Made by a program: the position numbers and the translations under genes. The notes under the pieces are model-generated. The model saw nothing but the letters and a program-made list of their open reading frames with translations. It was not told the DNA's origin and made no database searches. Shown piece after piece: positions 1 through 12,700 of a stretch of 64,000 nt of DNA. The stretch spans positions 2,053,950 through 2,117,949 of the forward strand of contig JAKTNV010000064.1 of assembly GCA_022747635.1 (NCBI GenBank), written 5' to 3'. The first letter of the stretch is position 1, and each line of letters opens with the position of its first letter. The DNA comes from Hetaerina americana. Taxonomy: Eukaryota; Arthropoda; Insecta; Odonata; Calopterygidae.

Positions 1-387
1 TTCTGTAAGTGTCCTGTGATGTGCTCCACGTAGCAGTCCCGCGACCATTACCTGACGGCTTGTCTAAAGAAATAGATAGATGTGACAGAAGAGAATATTT
101 GACACCCATTAAATGATAGATATCAAAGCAGTCACCAATAGCATTGGCATCAACTTTTTGCAATTTACCCCTCAGTCAACTCCAATAATTTCAAATAACA
201 GGGGTCGTGTGCATAAATTGTACTTTATTATTAGGTTTCACAAATTATACATATTCAGAGTTCCACTCGGTAAAAGATCCCAAGCCATACAAGTACGCTA
301 CACAACATGCACCATATTGCGCGTGCATACACACACACACATGAATTAAAGTGGCAAGCAACAACATTAGGGTGTTTGTTTACTGAC
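1..387. other. 3' flank or last intron of the MNS1-like gene
   Basis: AT-rich sequence with a short AC run near 328-341. No confident coding region. The acceptor-like tttctttag on the minus strand near 64-72 is the only candidate gene signal. Confidence 0.4.
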
Positions 388-457
388 CTGTGATTGGCAT
401 GAATTCTCGATGTAAATGAAAGGCTTCCATCTAACCAGTCAAAATATTCCGTCCCAC
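388..457 (-). CDS. possible penultimate exon of the MNS1-like gene
   Basis: 70 nt between acceptor tatactgttatatgacag and donor CACAG|gtcagt. The phase fits the one-nucleotide overhang of the upstream exon, giving GGTEYFDWLDGSLSFTSRIH. The family C-terminus is too variable here to confirm by similarity. A further acceptor (tttctttag, ending near 64) would continue for five codons to a stop. Transcript data would decide. Confidence 0.4.
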
Positions 458-637
458 CTGTCATATAACAGTATAAATCAGACAACAAGTGAAACATTTC
501 ATCACATTGACCACAGGCAAGTGGCAAATGCAGGAGAAGCCATTACGTATGGTGACGGTGCTTCAATGCCATCATTCATTGCCCTGCTTCAAAGGGGGGA
601 ATGGCGCACCTCCCTCTTCAGTCTTTTGGCGCCTCAC

Positions 638-774
638 CTGCCGCACTGCTGCCGGCCACAACCCCCAGCTGGGGGAGGTCATCCCCCCTCAGGACACCCT
701 TGGGCAGGAAGCCAATCAACTTGGCAGCGTGCTCGCGGAGCATCTGCAACCTCTCGTGCTCGATGGCCAGGCGA
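638..774 (-). CDS. MNS1: MNS1-like exon (LREHA...GFLPKGV block)
   Basis: 137 nt, acceptor ccctcccccacag, donor GCGGCAG|gtgagg. After completing a split Arg codon it reads RLAIEHERLQMLREHAAKLI, then GFLPKGVLRGDDLPQLG and VVAGSSAA. It matches the conserved C-terminal motif of MNS1 (EH(A)..L.G(Y/F)LPKGV). It leaves one nucleotide, so at least one more exon lies towards position 1. Confidence 0.9.
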
Positions 775-3700
775 CTGTGGGGGAGGGAGAGGCCGGGGAG
801 GCTATGCTACAGCCGTGCAGACTCAACGGGGTTTCCTGTACCACATGCATTGTACAGCAACGCGCCAAGTGAGGAACGTCTGGCGCTCAGCCTCACTACT
901 CATCAGATCGACATTGACCTAAGCTACATTTTCAGGATAAGGTTTCACACGTTGGTAGTTGATGAAAAAAGGATTCCCGACACAAAGAGAGGCAGAGCTA
1001 CATCAAACATGAATTGGTTTAGCACAGAGAATAACAGCTAGTAGTAGAGAATAACAGCTATAAATAATCCACTGCAACTGGAAAATCAAGATATTACCGT
1101 CGCATTGTAATTTCTTTGTGCTGTCTTCATGCACTGAGTCTGGGAAACTACTTTCTTTGGGCGATAAAGACTGCTCTATGATTTCAATTGATGTAGAAAT
1201 GCAAGAGCAATACTCACACATTTTGAGATCCTTTAAATAGTTTCCGACTTATTTCCTCCATAGGTAATGTCTGAGAATGTACACAATTTAGTGGTAGCAA
1301 TTACTAACAAAATTTATTCCAAATAGAATGAATAGGTTTTATCTAAAATATATTGTTAATTCTGATCAGTGTGCATGAATCCTCAAAAATAGAACTACTC
1401 ACAACTTTTCCTAAATGTTATGCATAAATATCCCATTAAAACCCATTATTAGGAAATATGTTGAAGTAACAGTACCTATAACTTTTTGTAAAAATATGAC
1501 TTCAATTTTTTTACATTTTTGCTGATTTCAAGCGCATTGGCTTCCAAAGAAATTCCATTTGAGATAGAAATCGTGAAAGTTTTTTTAGCAGACAGAATTT
1601 TACTCATTGCTTGCCGTAATATCACAGCGGAGATTTCAGAACAATATTGTCCTAATGGTCAGGATAAGAGATCTAGGTGAACCTGGTGACCAGAGTCAAT
1701 GTGGGAACGGCTGAAGTTACTTCAACAGTGCAAATGGGGTCAATGGGAAGTGAGCGGAAGAAGTTGCCGAGTTAAACATCAGCAAGGTCACTTTGAAAAC
1801 ATCGAGAGAAGGCTCAAAGGAATCGCATGGATACAGAGTTGGAGGAGGAGCGGGGGCTTCTCTCCCGAGGCAGGCACTCCTGGTGTCGATGGTGCTGGTC
1901 AGGGAGGGAAATAGCATAAGACCTTCAGATACTGCCTTGACGGACACCATACTAAAAACTTGACAAATGCCCTCCATGTTTGCCAGTCTTATACCATTTT
2001 CTATTATAATATTACAACTAAAGGGCATAAACTTTCCAGTAATATCAAAAGTTGAAAGAAAAATAAGCTAATAAGATAAATAAAGAGGGTTTATGCAGCA
2101 ACGGGACACACTAGGCCCATCAATTCCGAGTAAGAGATGACTTGATACAACATCAAGAAATATTAAAATTTTACATGCATTGTAATTTTTTAAATATTTA
2201 CTATTAAATTTTAATTAAATAGTAAATTAGTAATATTTTAATTCTATTAATTTTTAAATATTAATTTACTAAATTTACCCCATTGGGGTTAAAACTATTT
2301 ACATCATAGAAAGAAAAGCCTTAAGAAGTAAAAAAAATGATTGCTGTGAGTGGATGACATGTTAATCAGATCTGTTGAGCCTCTAAGTAAAAAATAAGAC
2401 AAACCAGAGGCATTGCAGTCATTAGTTGTTTTGATTAGTTGGCGTAACAAAGCTGTCTCAAGGATATGTTGGGGCAATTGAGACAACTCTCACCATGCCA
2501 CCCACCCAACACAACGTGAGAAATTCCACCAGGGACAGATATTACTAACGTGAGGCCCAGTTCCTTTCCCTGTGCTGCATGCAGTTTCCCACAATGATCC
2601 GGGACCCAAAATATCAGTGCTTTGCATTTGGCTGAAGGGTCACCGCAATTTGAACCTGGGCCAAAGCCAAACACAGCCCGTCTGCTCTGGGGTGACAACA
2701 CTGCCACCTTCCATTCATTAATGTGGCCATTTTAAAAATCACGCCCATGCTTAATAAGAATTTGCAATGTGAGAACTCTTGAGAGAGAGAATTCAAGGTT
2801 TGTGGCATGCCAGGCACACACGGCCCCCGAGGGGGGTCATACCGTGCTTCCTCCTCCCCCTGCGCCTTCTCCTGCTCCTCCCTGGCAGCTGCCATCTGGC
2901 ACTCCCTGAGCTGGCGCCTCTGCTCCAGCAGCTGCCCCACCGCCCTCCTGTGCTCGGCCTTCCTCAGACGCCGGCGCTCCTCGCTCATTTGCTCCAGTCG
3001 GTCCGCCTCCGCCATACGCTCCAGCAACTGCGGGAACGAGGCTCTCATCTCAGTCGGGGGAGAGGTTAAATGGGAGGCACGCAAAATTCAACAGAGGATG
3101 GCACAGAGACAGGGGCACATAGAAAAAGATGCATCAGAGCGACACAACACACATTACAGAACTAATATCTGATGCTCACGAAGTCGCTCATGTATTTCCA
3201 GCACAAAAAAACAGTAAACACGACATACAATATTTCACAAGTGTTCATCACAAGTCAATCTTTCTTTTAGCATTTACTTCATCTAAATAACTTATCATGA
3301 TTTTCACACAGAGAAAAATATTTTGCAACTTTTAAGTCAAATTACTTTAATAAGTAAGAGTAAGAGTTTTTAACATTTTCCATTTACAAAGTGCAGTAAA
3401 ACGTCTTATTTGCACTTTCCTGGGGACCCCAAACAAACGTAAAATGTGGAAAATTGCAAAAAGCAGGAAAAGAAGAATTTTCACTTTAATTACTGAAGTC
3501 ATTGCCCAAAGGATCATCATCATCATCATTGATCACTTCGATTGGAATTTTTTCATCACAATCAAAATAAAATCCTGCCTTCTTTAAGCAGAGGCACATT
3601 GAAGAATCCTTTACACACGATATGATCCAAAAAACTAAATATTGATTAAATCGATACAGCCCTTCTTGAGTTATAAATGGTGTATATAACGCAATTTATG

Positions 3701-6700
3701 ACTTTGTTTTATACATATATACTAGCTGACCCGGTGAACTTCCTACCGCCAAACAATCAATGAACAGTTTAGTTATAACATTTATCAATCAAGAAAGGTT
3801 GTACCAATTTTAATAATTTTCGACTTGTTATAATTACATAAGAAAAAAATTCAATAAAACTACAAAAATAAGTATTACAATGGCTTGTCAGAAAGTCATT
3901 TTCTTTGTTCAATATATACATATATACATTCAGGCTTATTCTCTTGAGTCAAGCACCTTCAGATATCCAAAAAATTTTATTTTGTTATCAGGTGCAAGAC
4001 AAATGAAGTGGATGGTTTACCAACACTTGAACATGCCACATATAATTGACCATGAGAAAAACATGGGTTTTCTAGATTCAGACCACAAACACTCAACGAA
4101 TGGCCTTTTAGTGTGGGTTTCTCGGAAGCCCCCACTATCAGTTGACTCTCCCAAGGAGTGCCCCCCCCCCCCCAGCATACCAGACAATGTACGGTGATGT
4201 AGCGTTGGTTTCTCGGAAAACAAGGCAAGACAATGCCCTCTACCCAATTCCCTTGTCGCTACAATGTTGCTACTATGTAGCTACTTTGAAGTCCCTCCCC
4301 CCGAAGGCGCGATGCTATATAAAGTGAGGCGGCTCCTGGAGCAGGGACCCATTCCTTTCCCTCGATTCCTCACTTGCTACCCTGTCTATGAGTCCGTCGG
4401 TCGTAGGCTCCTACGACCACACCAGAGATGCCCAGCCTTGCCCCACTCCCTACACCCCGGTGCCCGAGCCCCATTGCTTGTTAAGGGTTAAATAAAAGAC
4501 TCATTAACCGAATACTACTCACTCATTCTGTGCTGCGCTCCCACCAATGATGTCGCGGCCCCCAACCACCCGACATTATTCTGGTGCCAGGTGTGGGGTG
4601 GCACAGGAATTTTGAGTCTCGAACCCGTAACGTAAAACGCAATCTTTAGTGGTTGATTAACATTCTAAGATTATTTTTCAATTCCTCATCAGAATGCTGG
4701 AATCTTATCTAACGATAATTTTGTTTTACACTTTTGTGTACGTAGTCTGAACCTAAAGCTCTGGCAAAACTAGTTTAACCCTTATTCATTTTCACATTTC
4801 GGTGTCACGTGCTACTGTTTACCGTCATGGCTGGGCCTGGTTATTCCCCGTTAAACCCTTTCTCTCCCCATTTTGTGTCGCCTTCCACCAACCTAGATAA
4901 CTTTTCTGCACTCAATGGAGTGCTGCCACCTCAGCCCATCCTCCAGGGAATAATCCACTCCACAAGCAACACTTCCAGGGGGATCCATGCCTCTTTCATT
5001 CCAAATTTTAGCGGTGGCGATGATGTGATGGTCGAGACAGTTTTGTAATACTTACAAACACGAGCCACTTTAGCTCTTGGAATGAAACTCAAAATCTTTG
5101 CGTAGCCTTCACTTTTGAAAAATTAGAAATAGCCCCGTACAACCGCATGGTGAGAAGCGCCTCAAGTCATGCATTGCTGACTAATGGTCAGAGTTGCGTA
5201 CCTATCTGTATGGACAATCGTGTTTACCCTCATGATGCTTCAGTAATAAATCTATGGGACACACACTATGAGGGCATAATTGGCTAGGATTTTATGAATA
5301 AGTATCGTAGCAAGATTTCTTTTGAGAACAACACCATTAAATTTGAACCTGATCACATTATGTCTTTAGAATCCGTATGCAGTAGGGGTGAGGAAGTAGA
5401 TTCAATTTCATATGAGAATCCCCCGTCAGGACCCTGCGAAGAGTCCAAGAGGCCGACACGGTGTTGTGTTTCATAACTTGAATTACTTCGTGGAAAATAG
5501 CGATGGGATGGGTTTAAGGACTTCCCATGAGTCCGGGTTAGCTTGGAGCGAGGACGCTGGGGCAAACATTGCTTGCATCCCATAACTTGAATGGCTTCGT
5601 GAACCAAGGCAAACCCGACGATCTCCTTGGTACTATAAATGAGCATAATGAAGGAATGGACCAAATCTTAGAGCCTGAACGTAAAGAAGAGAGCCAAAGT
5701 GAAGAACTGAGTGAGAGTTTTGTGTGTATCAAGAGAAAAGAAAAGATTCCTCCGCTCTCGTGCGTCATGGCAGATGCTTGTAAGAAAGATTTGGCAGGTA
5801 AAGCCGCGGTGATAGAATGGGAAGATAGGAATGTTTTGGTACCCCCAATGTTAACACGAGTTGAAGAAGACGGAACGATTCCTCTTTTGCTATGCAATAC
5901 AGGTAAAGGCAAGCAGGTTGTCAAGAAAGAAACAGAAATACCAGTAGGGATGATAGAAAAGTGTATAAATGAAACTCTACATGAAAATTTGGTCGAAGAG
6001 GTAGAATTATGGCCCGGAAAATGTCCGCAAAGTGACTTGTTGTCTCTATTTATTTTCGAAGACTTGTCTGTTGGAAGCATTAACATCCTCGCAGGGTTTA
6101 TTAATTGAATTCTCAGATATCTTTGTACATGGACCCACTTCATTAGGCTGCACTAATCTAGTCCGGCATACGATAAATGTTGGCGACGCCAAGCCGATGA
6201 AAAACGACCACATCGCATCCCATTCTCACGGAGAGCCTTTCTCGATCGAGCCATCAAAGAAATACTGAAGGCAGGAATAATATCTAGGTCAACAAGCCCT
6301 TGGTCGGCACCGCTAATACTAGTCAGGAAGAAGTCCATTGACGGAGGACCTCCAGAATATCGCCCTCGTATCGACTACCGTGCCTTAAATAGTGTGACTA
6401 AGAAAGAGGTGTTTCCCATGCCAAATACAGACGAAATATTAGATGAGCTGGGTGGTGCTCGATATTTCTCATCTATGGATCTCTGTAATGGCTATTGGCA
6501 GGTCCAGATGGATGAGGAAAGCCGAGAGTACACGGCCTTCAGCACTCCAGACGCCCATTTCCAGTGCAACCAGTGGGGCTTTTGGCTTAGCAAAAGCTCC
6601 CTCCGCAGCGCCTGATGTCGAAGGTGTTAGATGGATTGATTCACCATGGTTGCATATGTTATTTAGACGACATCCTTCGGTATGATGCCACACTTAATGG

Positions 6701-9700
6701 TCACATTTTGGGTCTTCGCGAGATTTTTTCTCGACAAAGAAGCGTGAAGCTACGGTTAAAACCACAAAAATGCAGTTTTTTCAACAGCGAGTTAAGTTTT
6801 TGGGACACCTTGTTACAGCCAAGGGCATTAGTCCGGACAAAGTAAAAGTGGCTGCTATTAAGAACTTTCCACCACCTGGGAATGTAAAGTCTGTGCAGTC
6901 GTTTCTTGGGCTGGTTAGGTATTATAGAAGATTAATTCCAAATTTCGCAATGAAGGCTAGCGGACTCACACAGCTGACAAAAAAGGAAACGGAATTCGAT
7001 TGGAAAGCAGAGCAGAAAAAATCATTTGAAGAGCTACGGCCTCGTCTAATAACGCAGCCTGTACTAAAATTCCCTGATTTTATGAGACCGTTCATCCTTT
7101 TGACAGATGCATCACTGATAGCTGTAGGTGGTATTCTTGCCCAAGAAATTGAGGACGGTGAACATCCGATTGCCTGTGCCAGCCGACAGTTAAGGAAAGC
7201 CCAAAAATCCTATTCAGCTACGGAGCTTGAATGTCTAGCCGTGGTAGAGATGACGAAAAAATTCCGCAATTACCTTTTAGGGGGGCCATTTGTTTTGTAC
7301 ACACACCGTAAACCCTTGAAATGGCTACTTACCCTCAAGGGACCTAAGCCCAGGCTCGCAAGGTGGATCATGGAACTGAGCGAATATACATTCACCATCG
7401 AGCACAAACCTGGGCCGAAAGTGTCACATGCCGATTGTCTCTCCCGAGTGCCTTCCACCGTTAATTCGCTTCACACTGAATCGGTAGCATATGAACCCTC
7501 GTGGGATAAAGAGAAAATAGCCAAGGAACAGGTTGATTGCCCTCACCTCCAGCCACTGCATGCTTTGGCCCGACAGAATGACCCGCTCTACTTTTCTGCT
7601 CTGCTATATAAAGTTGAACCTTCGGAGATTGAGCCAAAATTTACAATGTGTGCACCCAAAAATTTGTGGAAATTCATTTTGATTCGTTGCCACGATAATC
7701 CCCTATCAGGACATTGCGGAATCGAGAAAACGCTGGAAATTGTCCAGAGACACTTCAACTGGAAAGGCTGTTATTCGGATACCCTCCAGTACGTCCAGTG
7801 TTGCATCGAATGCCAAAAGAGCAAATAACGCGCGAATAAGATTCCATTACGGCCAGTGGTTGAAGCCACCTACCCAATTGAAAAATTAGCTGTGGATGTT
7901 GTTCGACCACCACCGCTACCCTCCCGAGGTAATCGATATATTTTAACTTGCCAAGATTACTTCACAAGATATCCTGAAGCCTTTGCGATCCCAGATCAAT
8001 CGGCAAAAACAGTAGCAGGATTTTTTGTCGAGCACATAATTTGCCCTCACGGTGTGCCTAAATATTTACTGACAGATAGAGGTGCGAACTTCACTTCGGA
8101 ACTAATGAAAAACATTTGTCGGAAACTGAAAATAAAATCTATCTTCACTTCTCCATAGAACCCCGCCCCGAATGGTCGTCAAGAGCGTGCTCACCATTCC
8201 TTTGCTTCCATGATTTCCCACTATGCAGCCCAAGACCACTCTGATGGGGACGAACAACTGGGCTTCCCATTGCTCACTTATCGGAACAGCAAGCACCGCA
8301 TCACGGGATTCTCTCCAGCTTACTTAATGCACGGTAGAGAACTTAATATGCCATGGGATTCCATTTTATCTCCGATTCCAACATCTTACACGGAGGACCC
8401 TCCCCATGATTACAAAATGCAGAGAAGGTTACAGTTTGCGCATGAACACACCATCGAGTCAAACAAGCAATTCACTGAGTTGGAACATCAAAAGTACAAC
8501 TCAGGTTTGACACTCCCAATTATAGCCAAAGGACAACTTGTCTTCTTGCAAAATAACACGCTCGCACGTGGTCAAGCACGGAAGTTAGTCTCCCGTTGGA
8601 AAGGTCCCTACAAAATAGCTAGAAGCTCCGTTACCGCAGACATAGAGGACCTGAAAGACGGAAGACGTCTCCTAGCTCATATGCGTAACCTTTCACCCTT
8701 ACCGCCAGATCCTGAACCTAATCCCTTACCCCTGTTTTTGGCTGACAGCACGGCACCACAACACGCCGGAAAACCTCCAGCCTCCCCCCCTCCAAAAGAA
8801 CCCGCTCGTGTCACCTTATCACCATCCAACACCAAAGGCCCTGAAGAGTATATTGCCACTCCAAGTCCTCCCTCCAAGCCCCCTTTCCTCTATAACCTCC
8901 GACCCCCACCTAGTAGAACACTTTCCTCTGATCCTAAAATCCATTCTCAACCAGCAACGGGATTGAGCCTGCCTGGTGCAATGGTACCCCAGAGAAGCAA
9001 ATTGGTGGCCATTTTCGGAAGTGATGTGTCCGACAAGGACTCGCAGAGGCGGAGATGCAGTTCGGACGCCAATGCAGAATGGAGTATTCCAGTCACCCCT
9101 GGGAAGGATCTGCACTTGGTGCCATCCCTGACCAGCCCTTGATGACCATGGCCGCCTCCACATGGGAAGAAGATGCCCCATGCACAGAAGACGATGGACG
9201 CAATGTTGCCGTCGCGACCACAACCACCTGGCTGCCTCGACACCTGGGAAGGACATCGATCGGCCCCTTTTGCGCACACCCAATTTGGTGATGCAACAAG
9301 TTACCCGCAACAGTTACTCCCTTCCTATCGAGAGGCCCCTTGCCGCACTCCCTCAGCACCCAGGAAATTCCCCGAGAGCCAGAAAACCTCTCCGCCACGC
9401 CCACCGCAAGCACAATCACAGGCGAAGAGCCACAAACGCCGCCCTGAGAGCTGAAATTCAGAAGTGCCTATAACTGTCTCACTAGTTAGCTAGTCCTTCC
9501 AACTTTCTGACCTTCTTCTACGGCTGCACCGAGGAGTCAACGTGGTTCGTGGAGGACAAGACCGGCTGGACAAGCGGACTCGGCATGCTCCTCGATCTAT
9601 TATTCCAGACGGTGTGATAAGTGCTCACGTGAATATTGGCTTCGAGGAAAGAGGAGAGGGCGTACAAGTAACAAATTTCCCAGGCACAAAGGAGGTGCCA

Positions 9701-12700
9701 CATAAGAAAGACTCAATACGACTGAAAATTTCGCCGACTTCTTAATTAATTTCAAGTGCCGTTTTGTGAAACATTTCTAACGACGGAGTGCTTCTACATT
9801 TTAATCTTAGTGATATGTACTTATATTTTAGTGTTTGCTGTATTTCTACGATTTTTTCTACGAACACATCGTAATCTCTCCGTGAAACCCTTTCTCTCCC
9901 CATTTTGAGTCGCCCTCCCTAAGGGGTTCCACTAACCTAGATGATTTCGATCCTTGTGATTTTTCACTATGTATTCAGTGTTGCAGCCTGCAATCATGGT
10001 TGTTTCGCCAGATCAATACAGAGAATCAATTTGCTCAAAATTTCATTTAGCCCTCAAATGAAAATGCTCTTTTTTTGCCGCACCTTTCCATTAATAAGAA
10101 CAAAAAATTTACGTCCCAGAGTAACGGAGGAAAACTAAACACATGAGAATCTATGATACCTTGCTGTTCGACTAAGACAAACAGTATTCCAACTTCACAC
10201 TTGTTTGAAGAAAATGAAATTAGTTTAAACACGCTTCATATTTAGTTCAAAGTCATTTTCCTTCCTCCTAATCGCAACTTATGAGGGAAATGCATCATCT
10301 CCTGCAGATGTTCTTCCGAAGTATAAATTACCTTATTTATAATAATCATAACCATTTCATTGCATGACTCTCTTCCTGGCTGGCTGAGAATACGAAGCAA
10401 AGTAGCTCACCTTTCCATCACTAGTGTCGCTTGTGCTATCCTGCCCCACTTGAATTATTCCCTAAAACCATTCACATTATTGTTCTCTCTCATCTCTTCT
10501 GAGTGAATGTACATGCAACTAAGTCAAAAAGGTTGTTTTTGATAAAGACTTACGTACAAGAACAACAGTTTTATCATTTGAAATTTTTCACTTAAACACA
10601 TAGTGATGCAAATCGGAGGAAAACTAAAATGAAATCATATAAATACAGGGTTCCGGATATGCTGGAAAAAAATTCCATGTCAGCTAACACCAAGGATGAA
10701 ATCAAAACACAACAAAAACTGCATGCAAAATAAAATTATTCCCTTTTCAATGTTTCAAAGTTCATGTGTGGGAGGGGGGGGCTTCTTTAATTTGGCATTC
10801 TTGCATATTATATCTATGTTATTGGCGTACACTCATGTTGGAACACACACGGCCTTCCATCATATTTCAGGCATATGCACCTGAATCCAGAGATGGGTTC
10901 ACAGCAACACCTATTCCTTCACTCCTCCTCCAATGACAACTTTAATGCAACCACTCCAAAAAGCTGCTCCACCTCCCCTTTCCCACCTATTGCCCATTAA
11001 TTTTATTGCCCCTCGAACCTTATTACAATCTATTACATGTATTTCTAAGTCTACATTTTTTTAAATTATTAACATGCAGAGAATTATTTTTTTGTATTCC
11101 GGGGTTGGTATGTTTTTTTTCTTTTGTGCACCTGTCGTAATTTGAGTTCCACCATTTCCTCCAAAATTCAAAGCCAATCTGTTTTCTACGTGATGTTAGG
11201 GTGTCCTTGGTTTAAATTAAATTTCAATTCCTGCAGCATCAATTCAAGCTATTGCAACAGCTGAAGTAAATTGGAGAAAATAATTATTTACCAAATATTT
11301 CACTATAACACTATTTCTAATTTAAATGTGATGGCTGCTAACTTCAATGCCCACTTCCTTATCTCAAATGAAAAAAAGATTGCCTCTTCAACCGGCATGC
11401 TTCACTTTAACCTGATAAACTCAGTATCCAACGGCAATCCTACTGACCCCACCAGTGAGAAGGATATCCGTTCAATCAAGTTGACTCCCTTTATCAGGGA
11501 GCAAGACACTCACGCATTAGCCTCCATCACCTACTTACTGCTAGTTAAAGTTTCTTTGCTTTCCAGAATTGTCCCAGATTAGCCACATAATTGTCCATTT
11601 ACTTCTTTACGCTGGAAGGTTATATGCCAATATCTAAAAGGTCAGTTTTCTCATAAATATTAGACAATGCACTTGCATACAACAATAAAATCTTACCTTA
11701 TCTTATTTTGGAATCTAGGATCTTAAGCACCATTTGAACTGAATAAATTATTGATGCAGTTTTGGGATGCGACATTTCTGCTGCCAAATTTTCAGCTCAA
11801 TCCATCACATGGTTCCCTTTTCATAGTAGACTGAAGCAACAAACTTTTGTTTATTCAGAAAAATGTAAAGAAATGAGTAGCATGCAGTGATCAAACACTT
11901 CTGGTTAAAAGACCTTATGCCGAAAGAAATCAAAGCTGAGTTTGAATGAAGTTTATGGCTTGTCTGCTCCCATGTTTGCAACTGTTAACAATCAAGTAAA
12001 TGATTTAAATGAGGGATTGCATCCAAAAAGGGGATGAACACCCCCTGGGACTTCTAGCGGAAGTCACTTCCACCAAAATGATTGACAAACTCCATGATAT
12101 GGTTTTGAGTAAACAATGAATCAAAGTTCATGCAATAGTTTAAGCCACAGGCATATCACAAAGGTATGCACAGCATTTCCAATATTGCATGAGGACTTGG
12201 ATGCGAAAAAAGTCTCAGTAATAGGGGTGCCATGTTTGCTCTCAAGGGAGAATGAACACAATTATTACATAGGTAATCTAAAGTAGGCTTCAGGACGGAC
12301 GCAACTACCAAATAAATATTTTGCTTCTCCTAACAAAACACAACCCAACATCTTACTCTAAAACAAGTCCCTCTTCATCTCTGAGTACTTCCTTCCTCCC
12401 TTCATCCCATCCAACATCCCTATCCTGTTCCTGCCCTTTCCTCGTTTGCATAACATTCTCCCCTCTATTACAGTCTTCAACATCCCACTGGCGATCAATA
12501 TGCCCTTCATCCATTTTTCCTGCCTCCTTAGGATTTCTCCCAACAAACCCTCTCCTTGCCTGCCATACTAGCACTTCCTCGTTTGTTTCCCTTTCAGTCC
12601 ATTTCAACTTTTCCATCCTTCTCCACACCCACATTTTAAAAGCCTCCAATCTACGTCTATCATCCTGCTTCAATGACCATGCTTCTGTGCCATACAATGA

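Larger units (their letters stand above)
4265..9142 (+). mobile_element. Ty3/gypsy LTR retrotransposon, decayed, with one LTR
   Basis: Order is LTR, primer-binding-like site, short gag start, protease end, reverse transcriptase, RNase H, integrase with GPY/F module: the Ty3/gypsy order. It lies inside the 11-kb intron of the MNS1-like gene, on the opposite strand to that gene. At least three nonsense codons (5285, 7826, 8156) and several frameshifts (near 6190, 6575, 6612 and 6780) make it non-autonomous. I could not find a second LTR downstream, and most of gag is missing. Confidence 0.85.

Noticed and set aside
2779..3172. Plus-strand frames rich in Leu/Pro/Ser over 2779-3172
   Set aside because: They are the antisense of the Glu/Arg-rich MNS1-like exon; the minus strand has family motifs and splice sites.
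9055..9473. Several overlapping frames after the gypsy integrase as an envelope gene
   Set aside because: No signal peptide, membrane segment or furin-like site is visible; GC-rich sequence keeps several frames open by chance on both strands.
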